Below, piece after piece: positions 7,756-17,669 of a stretch of 45,509 bases of DNA. A model generated the notes under the pieces. That model worked only from the letters and a program-made list of their open reading frames with translations. It had not been told where the DNA came from and ran no database searches. The position numbers and the translations under genes are program-made. This DNA is from Acidobacteriaceae bacterium. Lineage in GTDB: Bacteria; Acidobacteriota; Terriglobia; Terriglobales; Acidobacteriaceae. Each line of letters begins with the position of its first letter. The first letter of the stretch is position 1. The DNA is taken from assembly GCA_903642265.1 (NCBI GenBank), contig CAHJWN010000029.1:1-45509 (forward strand). Direction: 5' to 3'.

Positions 7756-10700
7756 TTACTGGATTGTAAAAAGGAGTGGATTAGACGAAGATGCACCAGG
7801 ATTTACGGCCGTAATCGTCGTCGCTCCGATTCGAGCCAGATCACTTGCGGGGATGGCTACTGTCACGTGAGCGTTGTCGACGATGGTTGTGGTGCGGTAG
7901 CTTCCATTCCAAAGCACAGCTACTCCCGGAATAAAGTTTGTTCCCGTCAGCGTTAGCAGTATGTTTCCTGAACCTGCAGGAGCAGAGATGGATGAGGAGG
8001 TGGTGAGCGTTGCTGCCGAGTTGGCTGTGAGCAACTGCGGCACAATGCTCGCTCCACGTACTAGGTAGAGTCTGCCGGTAGCACTCAGGATGGCCAAGCC
8101 GTCCTGTCCCCAGCGGACCATGTCGACGCCGGAGAAGCCGGTCGTTGACTCCAGGGTCGAGAAAGGGATGGGAAGGCTGGTGACAGGCAGGAACGTCTGC
8201 GTGTTGTAGGCCGTGATCCCAGTTCGCGCCGAGGAGTACTGGCTGCTGGTGTTGAAGTAAAACGCTAGCCCCAAGGAAGAGTCTGCTGCGAAGTCCTTTG
8301 CTGGTGCAGCATAAGTAGTTCCATTCGTAGGCACATCTTCCACGACGCCCGCGGGTGTAGCAGTGGCGCCGGAAAGATTGGCGACAAGGCCGTTTTCTCC
8401 GTAGAGGGACGCGCCGTTCAGCTTGAAGCAGGCGGTGTATCCGACGCTTGTAGACGTGTAGTACGGATAAGAGCCGTTGGCCAAGCCGTTTGCTGTGACA
8501 GTGTAGTTTTCTACGACCGAGCCGCTGCCATAAAGATCGGTTGCAAACAGGTTCGCCGCCAGAGTAAACGCAAGGCAAGTCCCTGTATAAGTGCCGGTTG
8601 CAGTGCCTCGTCTTGTGGCCGTTTTTGCGGAGGTGTTGATATCGAAGATGGAGATGCCGGGGTATTCTCCTTCATCTACGGCGATCGTATTCTCCATTCC
8701 AGGTTGCGTTGCGATGTCGCGCAGACCGACGTTGTAGCCGGTTGCCTGAAAGCCTGTCGCGGAAAAGTCGGGTTGCTGGGTGAGCATGTTGAAGCGCGCG
8801 ATACTGCCGGTACTGGTTCCTGGAACCAGAGCATAGAGAATCTGGCCGTCGGAGGTGAGGGAAAGCACAGTTGGGGAGCCTCCAAGCACCACCGGAGCGC
8901 CTGCGGTTGCCGTATCAGGCGTGACCGCAAGGATGGAGTTACCAGCGATGGAAGAGGTACCAGACCCGATCCCTGCCATGATCTTGCGCGTGTACGGGTC
9001 GTACACAATATGGTTAGCGCCCAGGATCAGAACCGAGTACACGCTGAGTGGAAGCGAGGAGGATATACCTCCTCCGGGAGGTGCCGTGGATACGGCGATG
9101 CCTGCCCAGCCAAGCTGCGCCAGACTGGCTGCCGGCACAACGGCGGTGAGCATGGTGCTGCTGGCAAAGTTCGTGCTCAAGGCCGATCCCTTCAGCAATA
9201 CCGTGGAACCGCTATTGAAGCCAGTGCCGGTTACCGTCACAGTCGTATCTGCTGACCCACTGGCAACCAGCGAAGGACTAATTGAGGTAAGCGTGGGGGC
9301 GGCATAGTAAGGATTGCCTGTAATGGTGAGGGTCGAGGTCGCCTGATTGTTCGTGCTGAAAGGATCGGTCTCGGTCGCGCGGACCTGCGCGGTCATGGTC
9401 GCACTGCCGGCAGTCATCTGCTGCACCTTGAAGACGACGGTTGCCGAAGCGCCGTTGCTCAAACTTCCAAGATTGCAGAGCGCTGTTCCGGTCGTCGAGC
9501 ATGTTCCCGTCGAAGGCGTAACTGACGTAAGGACGCCGGATGAGGGCAAGAACGCTGCCAGAGCCACGTTCGACGCAGCAGACGGTCCATTATTGGTTAC
9601 TTTGGCAGTGTAGGTTGTTGTCGAGCCGGTCGTGTTTGTTCCGGACGAGGTAAGCATTACGCCAAGGTCGGCAGAAAGGGAGGAAATATCCTGTACCAAG
9701 CTGCTGTGAAAACTGACAAAGCCACCCGTACCGTGAAAAGCAAGACCATTGGAGCCCCAACGTGTAAGCCGCGCACCAACAGGACCCTGATATTGATAGT
9801 CAGCTCGGAAAGCAGGAATGCCGACAGAAAAAGGCGTAGTTCCGTTGAGGCTGCGGTCACTGGTGTTGAAGGCATAGATCTGCGTGGTAGCAGAATAATA
9901 ATTGACCGTGCCGGTTAGGATAAAAGCTTTACCGAGTGTTTGATCTACGGCGATCGATCCTCGCACCACGTTAGTTCCGTCGGTAGTGAACTGCCCCAGA
10001 AGCGCTCCCGATTCCGGGTCTGTAGCTTGGCCTAGCGACGTGTAAAGAATCCCTCCGGCCAGTTGAACATCGTCAGAGTTGTTAGCGCCATAGTTTAGGC
10101 TGGAAGCGGTCGATTGCTTCAGGGTCACCCCAGCCGAGGTGTAGCTATATGTGTTGTAGTTTCCGTTAATCTGGTAAACATCTCCGGGACCATAAATTTC
10201 ACTGCGAGTCCCGTCCACGATCAACGCGTAGGGAAAGGGGGCGTAAGTCGCGAAGCTGATGACCGACGGTCTGGCAGTGCCGTTATCGTAGATTGCCAGC
10301 GCAACTCCGGTGGGCGTGGTGTACCCGGTATAGTAGGTCGAAACGACTACAGAATCTGTTGCCCTGGAAGTGCGGCGAGAGCCGCGACGGTGGCGTTGCC
10401 AATAGAAAACTGCAGCCCCGCAGTTCCCGCCGTGAGATCGACTTTACGCACGGCAGCGGCGCCATCTAGCGCTACCCAAATGTATTTGCCATCGGAGGTG
10501 ATTGCCATGCGATTGGGCTCGCTACCTACCGGGATCGGCGTTCCCAAAGATCCTGTCACAGGATCGACGGACACAATTGAATTTCCATAGGGCGCACCAG
10601 CAGCGCTGGGAACGGACAGGTAGAACAAACCATTCACTGGGTTGTAGATCATACCGTTGTTGTAAATAGGCACATACGCGGTGATGTAAAGCGGTGCGGT

Positions 10701-12689
10701 CGTGCCGGATGCATTGGACACCGTGATGGATTCCACGCCCGGCGTCAGCACCGCTGAAGCTGGCAGTGTCACCGTCATCTGACTGGAATAGCTGTAGGTG
10801 GACGGAATGGTGACTCCATTGACGGCCACGGCGGTTGCCGAAGTAAAGTTGGCCCCGTAAAGGGTAAGGGTGGTAGCCGTCCGGACCGGTACGAGCGTTG
10901 ACGAAAGCGAGGTCAATGTCGGCGGTGGAGGGTTGATGATCGGCACAGAAAGCACGTTGGAAACCGATGGGGTAACGGCAGGATTGGTGACCGTGACCGA
11001 AGCTGTTCCTGCAATGGCAAGAAGGCTGGCCGGCAGATCCGTCACAAGATAGTAGCCGCTTGAACTGCTGAACCCGTACCCCGTCGTTAGAGAAACACCG
11101 TTCCATTGAATGGACGATCCAGGAACAAGATTCTGACCGTACACATAGAGATAGGTGGTGGCCGCTCCAGCTGTGAACTGGGTCGGCGAGGTCCGAGTAA
11201 TGACCGGTGTGGTGGCCGCGGCCGAGACAGTGAAGCTTGTCGCGGCTGAGACCCCACCAGAGGGCGCTGGGTTGAGCACGGAGATGGAATAGCTCCCTGG
11301 CGAAGCCTGCTCTGCAGCCGTGAGTTGAAAGACAAGCTCGTTGGAAGCATAAAAGCCCGTCAGACGGCTAACGCCCCCAACCTGAACGACAGAGTTTGGC
11401 AGGAAGTTCGATCCAACGACATAGACGTACAAAGGGTTGGGGCTGCCAGCTGGAACAAAGGTCGGGCTGAGATCGGAGATCACAGGCACCGGGTTGTTCA
11501 TCGTTATGGTGACAAACTGCGGCGAAAACGGCGAATCGGAGGCAACGCGCAGGTAGGCGAGACGTGGACCGGAGACCGAAGGCGTCAAAATTACCTGTGC
11601 GGTACAGGAACTGGAAGCTGCCAGTACCGCGCCACAATTGTTTGTAGCTGATACATCCGAGGCGTTTGTGCCTGCCGAGGCAATACTGCTCAGGGTAACT
11701 GGAAGCACACTCGTGTTCTGAATGGTGATGGTCTGCGCGGCTGAGGCCACGCCGACACTCCCAAGCGGGAAGCTGACGACGGTAGGCGTGATCTGTAACG
11801 CTGCTGTGCCGCTCGGAACTGGACGGATGCGAAAGTCCGCCGGTGCAGAGCTAAGAGAAGGCTGAAACGGTGCTGCTGGCGTGATCAACCCATAGAGAAG
11901 CGCCGTGTTAAGGGTGGGATTATTTGCCAGATACAGCAGAGACGCCACGGTATCGGTGGGTGCTGGAGAACTGCCGGGCGTCGTCAGAGAAAACATTTGT
12001 CCGCATAGCGAAGGCGTGTAGGACGCTCCGCCAGAGGAGTTGATGCAACTTGCCGTTACATTGGCCAGAGTGTTGATCAACGTTGTGGGAATGGTCGTTC
12101 CGACTGACGCTGTGAGCCCAGGCGATGTACCCGTGGCAGAGTTCGAGAACTGGTTTGCAAGAGTAAAGGCAGAAGCCAGTGCTGTAGCGTCGGAGGCCGA
12201 TGAGCCAACTGAAGATATAGAGCTCATGAACGGCGCGAGAGCGTTTACTGCCGCCACGGTCGTTACCTCGCTAACGGAGATAAACGTGGATGGGGTCAAG
12301 GCAGAGCAGGGCCCGAGAGCGACCATTTCTGCCAGATTGGGGTTAGTCGTCCCAATCCCAGGATTGCCGCCAACCGCCGTAAGATAGACCAGGGTCGCGC
12401 TGTTACAGGAATACAGAGAGGTAATATTGAACCCGCCGCCGCTATCTGTAGTGACAGTTTGTGTCAGCAGAGGAGTTGAAGCAGAACCATCAGACGAAGT
12501 TCCTACGGCATAAAGCTGAATGGTTGCGCCCGTGACCGGCTGCTGTCCTCCATGAACCTGGCCGCTAATCGTCACCGAGCGGCCGTCGTTCGATGTGCTC
12601 GGAGTGCTCAAGGTCGAGAGAGAACATCCAGAGAGCAGAGCACCTAAGACAGAGAGGAAAGCAATACGAGGGAGCCGATACGTACGCAT
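7756..12689 (-). pseudogene. Giant TIG/DUF11 surface lipoprotein split by one missing base
   Basis: Two long minus-strand frames (12689-10347 and about 10350-7756) form one gene. Adding one G to the GGG run (plus strand 10362-10364) turns LPG-QQIL-stop into LPGATDSVVVST and gives 1645 whole codons. The start is ATG 12689; MRTYRLPRIAFLSVLGALLSGC carries a lipobox (LSGC), so the product is a lipoprotein. Visible in order: a carboxypeptidase-regulatory-like strand block (near 35-110), an Ala/Ser-rich helical part, a choice-of-anchor-D type domain (near 300-400), three TIG/IPT domains (near 400-680), a YVTN-like propeller, a DUF11 domain (TYTAKVTNNGPSAASNVALA), another TIG domain, a second propeller part and a final TIG-like unit. 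It probably acts in adhesion or cell-surface structure. I cannot tell a real mutation from a sequencing error; the frame is otherwise open for 4.9 kb, so any decay is recent. Confidence 0.8.
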
Positions 12690-12891
12690 GGAGGGTCCTG
12701 ACCAAAGCTGTTGTGTTGGTGCAGAAAGTATATCCTTCCGTCGCAATGATAGGGCGTTCGCACTCTCGCTTTCAGCAGTATTCAGTGCATTTACCGGAAC
12801 AGACGTTCCAATTGGAACGGGATGAGTATCGACAAGTCGCAAAGCGGAAGTAGTACCGCTCCACATCCTTGGGTCACCGAGTTCGATCGTC

Positions 12892-13025
12892 CTAACTCAT
12901 GTCCAAGCCGATCGCATCATTTACCGCATGAGCCAGGGCCTGCTCCGTTCCGAGATAACGCTCCGTCGTTTGGATCGATGCATGCCCAAGCGAGAGCTGT
13001 ATCTGCTCCAAGTCAAGCGCCGCCA
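12892..13025 (-). pseudogene. Tyrosine recombinase (integrase) C-terminal fragment
   Basis: The minus strand reads LEQIQLSLGHASIQTTERYL followed by GTEQALAHAVNDAIGLDMS and a TAG stop at 12892. LGHASIQTTERYLG is the final catalytic box of XerC/phage-type integrases, with the nucleophilic tyrosine in TTERY. Everything upstream (the Arg box, Lys and the N-terminal DNA-binding domain) is missing, because at about 13025 the sequence switches to parA on the other strand. It is a deletion remnant beside the plasmid genes. Confidence 0.8.
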
Positions 13026-13510
13026 CATGGAAGGATCTCCGTGAAGACGACGCGCCAGTCGTTCAACCTGCACAGGTCAATCGACTGGGCGTGATACTCC
13101 AGGAAGCCCTTAAACAAGGTGCGGCCTTTGCGGTGATTGACACTTCCCCCAACTCTGAAAGTGCGTCGCTTGCCGCAGCTCGTGCGGCTGACCTTGTCTT
13201 GATTCCATGTCGTCCTCACCTGTTGGACCTTAAAGCAATTGGCTCCTCGATTGAGCTGGCGCGGCTTGCAAAAAAGCCGTTTGCAGTCGTTGTCAATGCG
13301 GTTCCTCCACGTGGTCCGCTCGGTGCCGAGGCAAACGCCGCAATTGCCACTTACGATGCACCTATTGCACCGGTGACCCTCTCCATGCGAGTTGCTTACT
13401 ACCACTGCCTGGTGAACGGCCAAGTTGCGCAGGAATATGAACCGCTCGGCAAGGCGGGCGAAGAAGCTTTTGAGTTGTACAAGTGGGTCCGTAAACAAGT
13501 AGGCATGTAG
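13022..13510 (+). pseudogene. parA: ParA-family partition ATPase, C-terminal half only
   Basis: The in-frame sequence WKDLREDDAPVVQPAQVNRL, then FAVIDTSPNSESASLAAARA, ADLVLIPCRPHLLDLKAI and VVVNAVPPRG matches the second half of ParA/Soj ATPases, including the Walker B-like VIDTSPN. The first part with the deviant Walker A lysine (KGGxGKT) is absent; homology begins abruptly at about 13022, where an integrase fragment on the other strand ends. A GTG at 13091 could start translation, but the product could not bind ATP normally. A ribbon-helix-helix gene follows 138 bp downstream, the normal order for a type Ib partition cassette. Confidence 0.85.
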
Positions 13511-13640
13511 ACAAGTAGGATGAGCAACTTGTAGTAATAGCAACTAGGCGACTTGTTTGCAGGCAAAGGTTCTAGTTGCCCAAGGGCGTGTAGACATGTC
13601 ATCTTTTTATCATGTTGGAAGGTCTACATGTAGCATTCAG
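13490..13640. repeat. Centromere/operator-like short repeats (partition site, left part)
   Basis: The spacer between parA and the ribbon-helix-helix gene carries many variants of a 6-bp core, ACAAGT, ACTTGT or ACATGT: AAACAAGTAG, GACAAGTAGG, CAACTTGTAG, CGACTTGTTT, GACATGTC and CTACATGTAG. Ribbon-helix-helix partition proteins (ParG, omega type) bind arrays of such short repeats both as the plasmid centromere and as the operator of their own operon. The array is interrupted and irregular, as expected if it is ageing. Confidence 0.55.
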
Positions 13641-13648
13641 GAGAACTC

Positions 13649-13954
13649 GTGAAACGCAATTCGATGGCACAAGCTTTGAGTCAAGCAGCGGGGCACTCGT
13701 TTTCCAGACCGCCGGTCAGGCCAGTTCACGCGGCCATGGACGCGGAAAAGGACCGCGAAAGCCGCACCCCTAGTCTGGCCAGGTCCGTCGCACCCTCACG
13801 CGCAGGTAAAAAGCCTGTCACTGGCTTCTTCGACCCAGAAGTATCTCGGCAGATCAAAAAAGTGGCGCTCGACAAAGACCGGACTATGCAGGAACTTCTC
13901 CAAGAAGCTATTAACGACTTTTTTCGAAAGTATGATCTCTCTCCTATTGCATAG
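13649..13954 (+). CDS. Ribbon-helix-helix partition protein (ParG/ParB-like)
   Basis: A GTG at 13649 with CAGGAG just upstream gives 101 aa. The N-terminal half is basic and disordered (SRPPVRPVHAAMDAEKDRES, ARSVAPSRAGKK). The C-terminal half is a clear ribbon-helix-helix: strand KKPVTGFFDPEV, helix SRQIKKVALDKD, turn R-T-M, helix QELLQEAINDFFRKY. This matches plasmid partition adaptors, which bind centromere repeats and stimulate ParA through a mobile N-terminus. It lies between two clusters of ACAAGT/ACATGT repeats, and parA is directly upstream but truncated, so partition is presumably inactive. This gene itself looks intact. Confidence 0.8.
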   Translation: MKRNSMAQALSQAAGHSFSRPPVRPVHAAMDAEKDRESRTPSLARSVAPSRAGKKPVTGFFDPEVSRQIKKVALDKDRTMQELLQEAINDFFRKYDLSPIA

Positions 13955-13955
13955 G

Positions 13956-13998
13956 ACAACATGTCTGCATCCCAACATGTTGACATGTCAACTTGTTA
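13956..13998. repeat. Centromere/operator-like short repeats (partition site, right part)
   Basis: Directly after the ribbon-helix-helix gene lie CAACATGTCT, CCAACATGTTGAC, GACATGTC and CAACTTGTTA, with three ACATGT cores and one ACTTGT within 43 bp. CAACATGTTG is a perfect palindrome. These are the same cores as in the spacer before the gene, so the gene is flanked by two arrays. The right array also sits just upstream of repA and could connect partition with replication control. Confidence 0.55.
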
Positions 13999-14014
13999 CA
14001 CGCACTGAGCACTT

Positions 14015-14836
14015 ATGTCCACAAAACTCAGAACGATAGAAGTGAGTGCCGCTGAGCCGGAAGCTTCAAAGAAGCTGGTGGCACGAGACCGGGCCGCAGA
14101 GAAACGCGTTGCAAAAGGGAAGCAGGCTCTGCGCCTCGGCCAACTTCTCGACGACCGAAACACCGGCAAGCTCGGCGACGAGGTCATCAAGATTGCACAG
14201 GCGATGCTCCTGTGCACGCTGCCGTACAGCGCAACCAATGAAAACCACATCACCCGAACTGCACGGCTTGGGGATGGATCAACGCTTACGGTCACTTTCA
14301 GCACGGGAATCCCGATGTGCCGCTGCCCTTTGGTTCAGATCGCAAACTGCTTGCATGGGTGTTCGACCGCGCGATCAATTCTGAATCCTCAATGATTGCC
14401 TGGGAATCGGCGTGGGAGTACCAGAAGGAGATGGGCTTGAAGCGTCCGGCAAAACAACAAAGACTTGCGGGAGCGATTCCACCGCATAAGCGGCCTCAAC
14501 ATCAACATCGAGCGGAAAGACTCTACCGGAATAGCCGGCAAAAACTTCTCCATTATTGACACCTACAATCTTCCCCCGTCTGTTAGTGGACAGAAACCAA
14601 ATCCGGACCAGCGCAGCCTTGGGTATGCCGACGAAACTCCGGAACTGCCGACAGCACCCTTTGGCATCAGCATCAACCAAACGTTGTTTCAGGACATTCG
14701 GAAGCATTACGTTGCTGTCCCGCGCGCCCTCTGGCTGCAGTCGAAAGGCAACTCTCAAGTTCAGGACGTGGTCCTTTGGCTTTACTACCGATGTTATGGA
14801 GCCAAGACAGAATCTGTGATCCCTTGGTCTGCTCAA
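14015..14836 (+). pseudogene. repA: Plasmid replication initiator RepA, frameshifted and cut at its C-terminus
   Basis: The sequence follows the RepA_C-type plasmid initiator: LPYSATNENHITRTARLGDG STLTVTFSTGIP, then DVPLPFGSDRKLLAWVFDRA and AWESAWEYQKEMGL, then NNKDLRERFHRISGLNINIE, APFGISINQTLFQDIRKHYV AVPRALWL and VQDVVLWLYYRC. Two frameshifts interrupt it: one base is missing in the CCC at 14311-14313, and one base is extra near 14445. After TESVIPWS, at about 14836, the sequence continues directly into a relaxase gene, so the C-terminal tail is lost. The ATG at 14015 has no strong ribosome site. Such initiators bind iterons at the plasmid origin. Order parA-RHH-repA is typical of a low-copy plasmid core. 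Confidence 0.82.
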
Positions 14837-16311
14837 CCTATGACCCGCGCCGACTTCGCGGCGTCAACGTCTACCGCGAGACCACACGCGAGTTTGCGAC
14901 CGGCGACCGCATCCAGTTCACCGCGCCGGATAGAAACTTTGGAGTCGCCAACCGCGATCTGGGAACCGTCACGAGCCTTGAGGACGGGAAGATTGCCGTC
15001 CGCCTTGAAGGAAAAGAGGGACGCGCCGTTACGTTCGACCCGAACGAGTACCGGCAGTTTGACCACGGCTATGCCGTGACCTCGCACAGCTCCCAAGGGC
15101 TTACGGCTGGCCGGGTCATCGTCAATATCGACACCGATTCAGTGCGGAGCCTCATCAACACCCGGCTTGCCTACGTCTCCATCTCTCGCGCTTCGGACGA
15201 TGCCCGCGTTTACACAAATAACGCCGAGACTTTGGGCGAAAGGCTGGCAACCGACATCACCAAGACCGCCGCCGTGGACTTCCGTCCGCCCAGCCCCACC
15301 GAGCAAGCGCGTGAGGCAGTCCAGGCGTTTCGAGCGAACGAACCGGGCAAGGCCACGGACATATTGCAGGAGCAGGGAAGGGTCTATGAATACGCAAACC
15401 CGGACAGCCGACTCGCCGCCGTTGCGATCGACTACGCCGCCCGGCCCGACCGCACCGTGATCGTCGCGCCCGATGCCGCCGACCGGCAGGAGCTTACACA
15501 GCTCATCCGCGCCGACCTCCAGGCGCAGGGACGTATCGGAGAGGAAAGCCACTCCGTTCCCGTCCTGGTCGAGCAGAATTATACAAACAAGAAGCTGGCA
15601 GTCAACTACCAAATTGGAGATGAGATCCACTACAAGACGGGCAGCCCGACCGCCGAAGGGATTCCAAACAACAGTGCGGCCACGGTGCTTTCGGTGGACG
15701 GCAATAAGAACCTCCTCACCGTCGAGACGCGGGAGGGCGAGCAGGTTTCCTACAACCCCGCGCAGCTCAGAAGGCAGACCGCCGAGAGTACCGTCTACCG
15801 CGAGGAGAGCCGCGAGCTGGCCGAGGGAGACCGGATCAGCTTCACTACCGCCGACCGCGAGAACCGCGTCAGATCAGGGGACTTCGCCACCGTCGAGCGG
15901 ATCGGGGAGGACAACTCCATTTCAGCCAGGCTGGACAGTGGGCGAGCGGCCGAGTTGGACCCGGAAAAGGCCCGGCACATCGACTATGGCTACACCGTCG
16001 AAAGCGCCCAGCATCTCTCCGCAGACCGTCTTATCTTGACGGGAGAAAGCAGCCAACTCGCGGGCCAGCAAGAGGCTCTGACCAGGCTTAATCCTCATAC
16101 CCGCGAGGTTGGAATCTACACGTCGAATGGCTCGAACCCCTTGCAACAGGCGCAGGGAATCGCTACTGACGTGCAGCTCGCAGAGGAAGGTTTCTCCATT
16201 GATTCAGGTTCCAGCAATATGCCGGAGCCGACACTCCCTGAAATTGATCTTGAGGGCTTCGGACTCTACACCGCACAACCGCCCGGGGCTCAGTGTGACG
16301 ATTATCACTGA
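14837..16311 (+). pseudogene. MobF-type conjugative relaxase/helicase (TraI/TrwC), C-terminal part only
   Basis: From YDPRRLRGVNVYRETTREFA onward the sequence is the end of a TraI/TrwC protein: motif VI of the RecD-like helicase is visible (RQFDHGYAVTSHSSQGLTAG), followed by LINTRLAYVSISRASDDARV YTNN. After the helicase come two further repeats of the same fold, each with a YREESRELAEGDRISFT-like unit and a HIDYGYTVESAQHLSADRLI-like unit. The relaxase domain with its tyrosines and the Walker A of the helicase are absent. The frame is open for 490 codons without any stop, in contrast to its neighbours. A chimeric start inside repA (14776) could in principle be translated, but the product would have no nicking activity. 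Confidence 0.85.
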
Positions 16312-16548
16312 ATAGGAAGAAATCGGAACCGCCATTAGCCGAGTAGTGATGTCCTGGGTTGCTTTCATCGCTACTCTGGTTACCAAGGCTGCCTTTCTCG
16401 GCTTTCTTGTTTGGTGTGTGTTGAAGCACGAAGATGTTGCGGCCAGATTGTCGTCGAGGTGATTTGATAGCTTTCTGTTCATCTGCTTCGCATCATCTTG
16501 AAACACGTCTTCTCCTGGGGAGGACCTGCAATCAGGTTGGCGTGGCCG

Positions 16549-17309
16549 ATGCCCGTCCAGCATCAAGGCCGATAGTCTGCGAGACTACAAAGGCGATGGC
16601 TTCGGCTTCAAGTTCTCGTACCGTCTTGGTGGTGGCGGTCCTACGTTCGGCTTTATGCAACATCTCATGCGCGAGCTCGTGAATCAGGTGCTGAACTCTT
16701 TGGCGGGCGCCTGTCCGGGGAGTATGGCAATCCTGCTGCTATAGCCATGCCGAACGAGGGGGCGATTGACTTTTTGAATGCAAGCTCGATGCCCTAAGCA
16801 ACAGTAAAGTCGATGAGCCCTTCGCGGTACTCACGAACGGCTCATCGACTCGCTCTGTCAGGTCGGGAAGATCCGCGCATTCGGTCTGGCTCACATCCAA
16901 GACGTAAATGGCGCGGAAGCCCACCGACACGGGCTGATTCTGCTTGATGATGTCCTCCTCGGCTTCGCTCTCTTTCTTGCGCTTCGTGCCGACCGTGGGA
17001 GCGAGGATGCGGATGCCCTTTTCACCTTTCTTCACCTTGCGTCCAAGCTGATTCCACGCGTACAGCCCTGCGACGTACGTCGCATCCGGCCGCTGCCGTG
17101 CAATCTCTAGGATGTTGCCGAATGAGTAGTTATTGGAATCGGCCCATTGCTTTGAGGTAGGCTGTAAGCCCTTCGGAGTGTCCAGTCTCCAACTGCTCGA
17201 TGAGGAGTTTCACGTTGGCCGCGATGACTTCCTTGGAAGTCTGGGGCCGGGTGGGAGAGGGAAGGGAAGCGACGTTGCTGGTTTCGTTCGTGGTGGCGAT
17301 GGTACGCAT
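16549..17309 (-). pseudogene. ardC: Antirestriction protein ArdC, frameshifted
   Basis: The start is ATG 17309 (MRTIATTNETSNVASLPS). The N-terminal ssDNA-binding domain follows (KLLIEQLETGHSEGLTAYLK AMGRF). A frameshift near 17130 is followed by NNYSFGNILEIARQRPDATY, AGLYAWNQLGRKVKKGEKGI RILAP and VSVGFRAIYVLDVSQTE, standard ArdC/DUF1738 text. A second break near 16800 leads, in another frame, to the zincin motif IHELAHEMLHKAERR and RELEAEAIAFVVSQTIGLDA. The end (normally YI.LYHGN...) is lost. ArdC proteins protect incoming plasmid DNA from restriction. It lies opposite and convergent to the relaxase gene, as often on conjugative plasmids. Confidence 0.82.
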
Positions 17310-17669
17310 GGGTGAGTCCTCCGTTTTTGAATGGCTTTGCTGTGTTTGCTCACGAATACGCCTTGGCCCTGGCCCTGGCCCACGCCAGCGATGGTAGCAA
17401 ATGCAAGAGCCGGATTCCTTTTCCGAAGGGCGGCCGCAGGCCGGTCTGCACAAGCGAAGCGCGGAAGATAAAGGTGGCTCTTGCGCGCGGAATAGATGGC
17501 TTCCCGGGGCGTTGCGGGTGTCCCCACAGAGGTGGCTTTTTAAAACACTACAACCATGAGAAGGAAAAGTGTTCAGCTGCGCAATTTAACTTGACTAACC
17601 GACGTCCAGCACGACACACAATCCTAATCCAGTAACTTGCCTCCACTCTGTCGGGCTTTGGAAGAGCTT
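17310..17669. other. Intergenic stretch between ardC and a decayed secreted-protein gene
   Basis: No gene is supported here. It should contain the promoters of the two divergent pseudogenes. One visible detail is three tandem TGGCCC units at 17364-17381. The sequence TTTTTAAAACACTACAA near 17537-17553 is locally AT-rich. Confidence 0.5.

Noticed and set aside
16163-16566. Minus-strand frames near the relaxase end
   Set aside because: They overlap the relaxase end on the other strand and have no ribosome site or recognisable motif.
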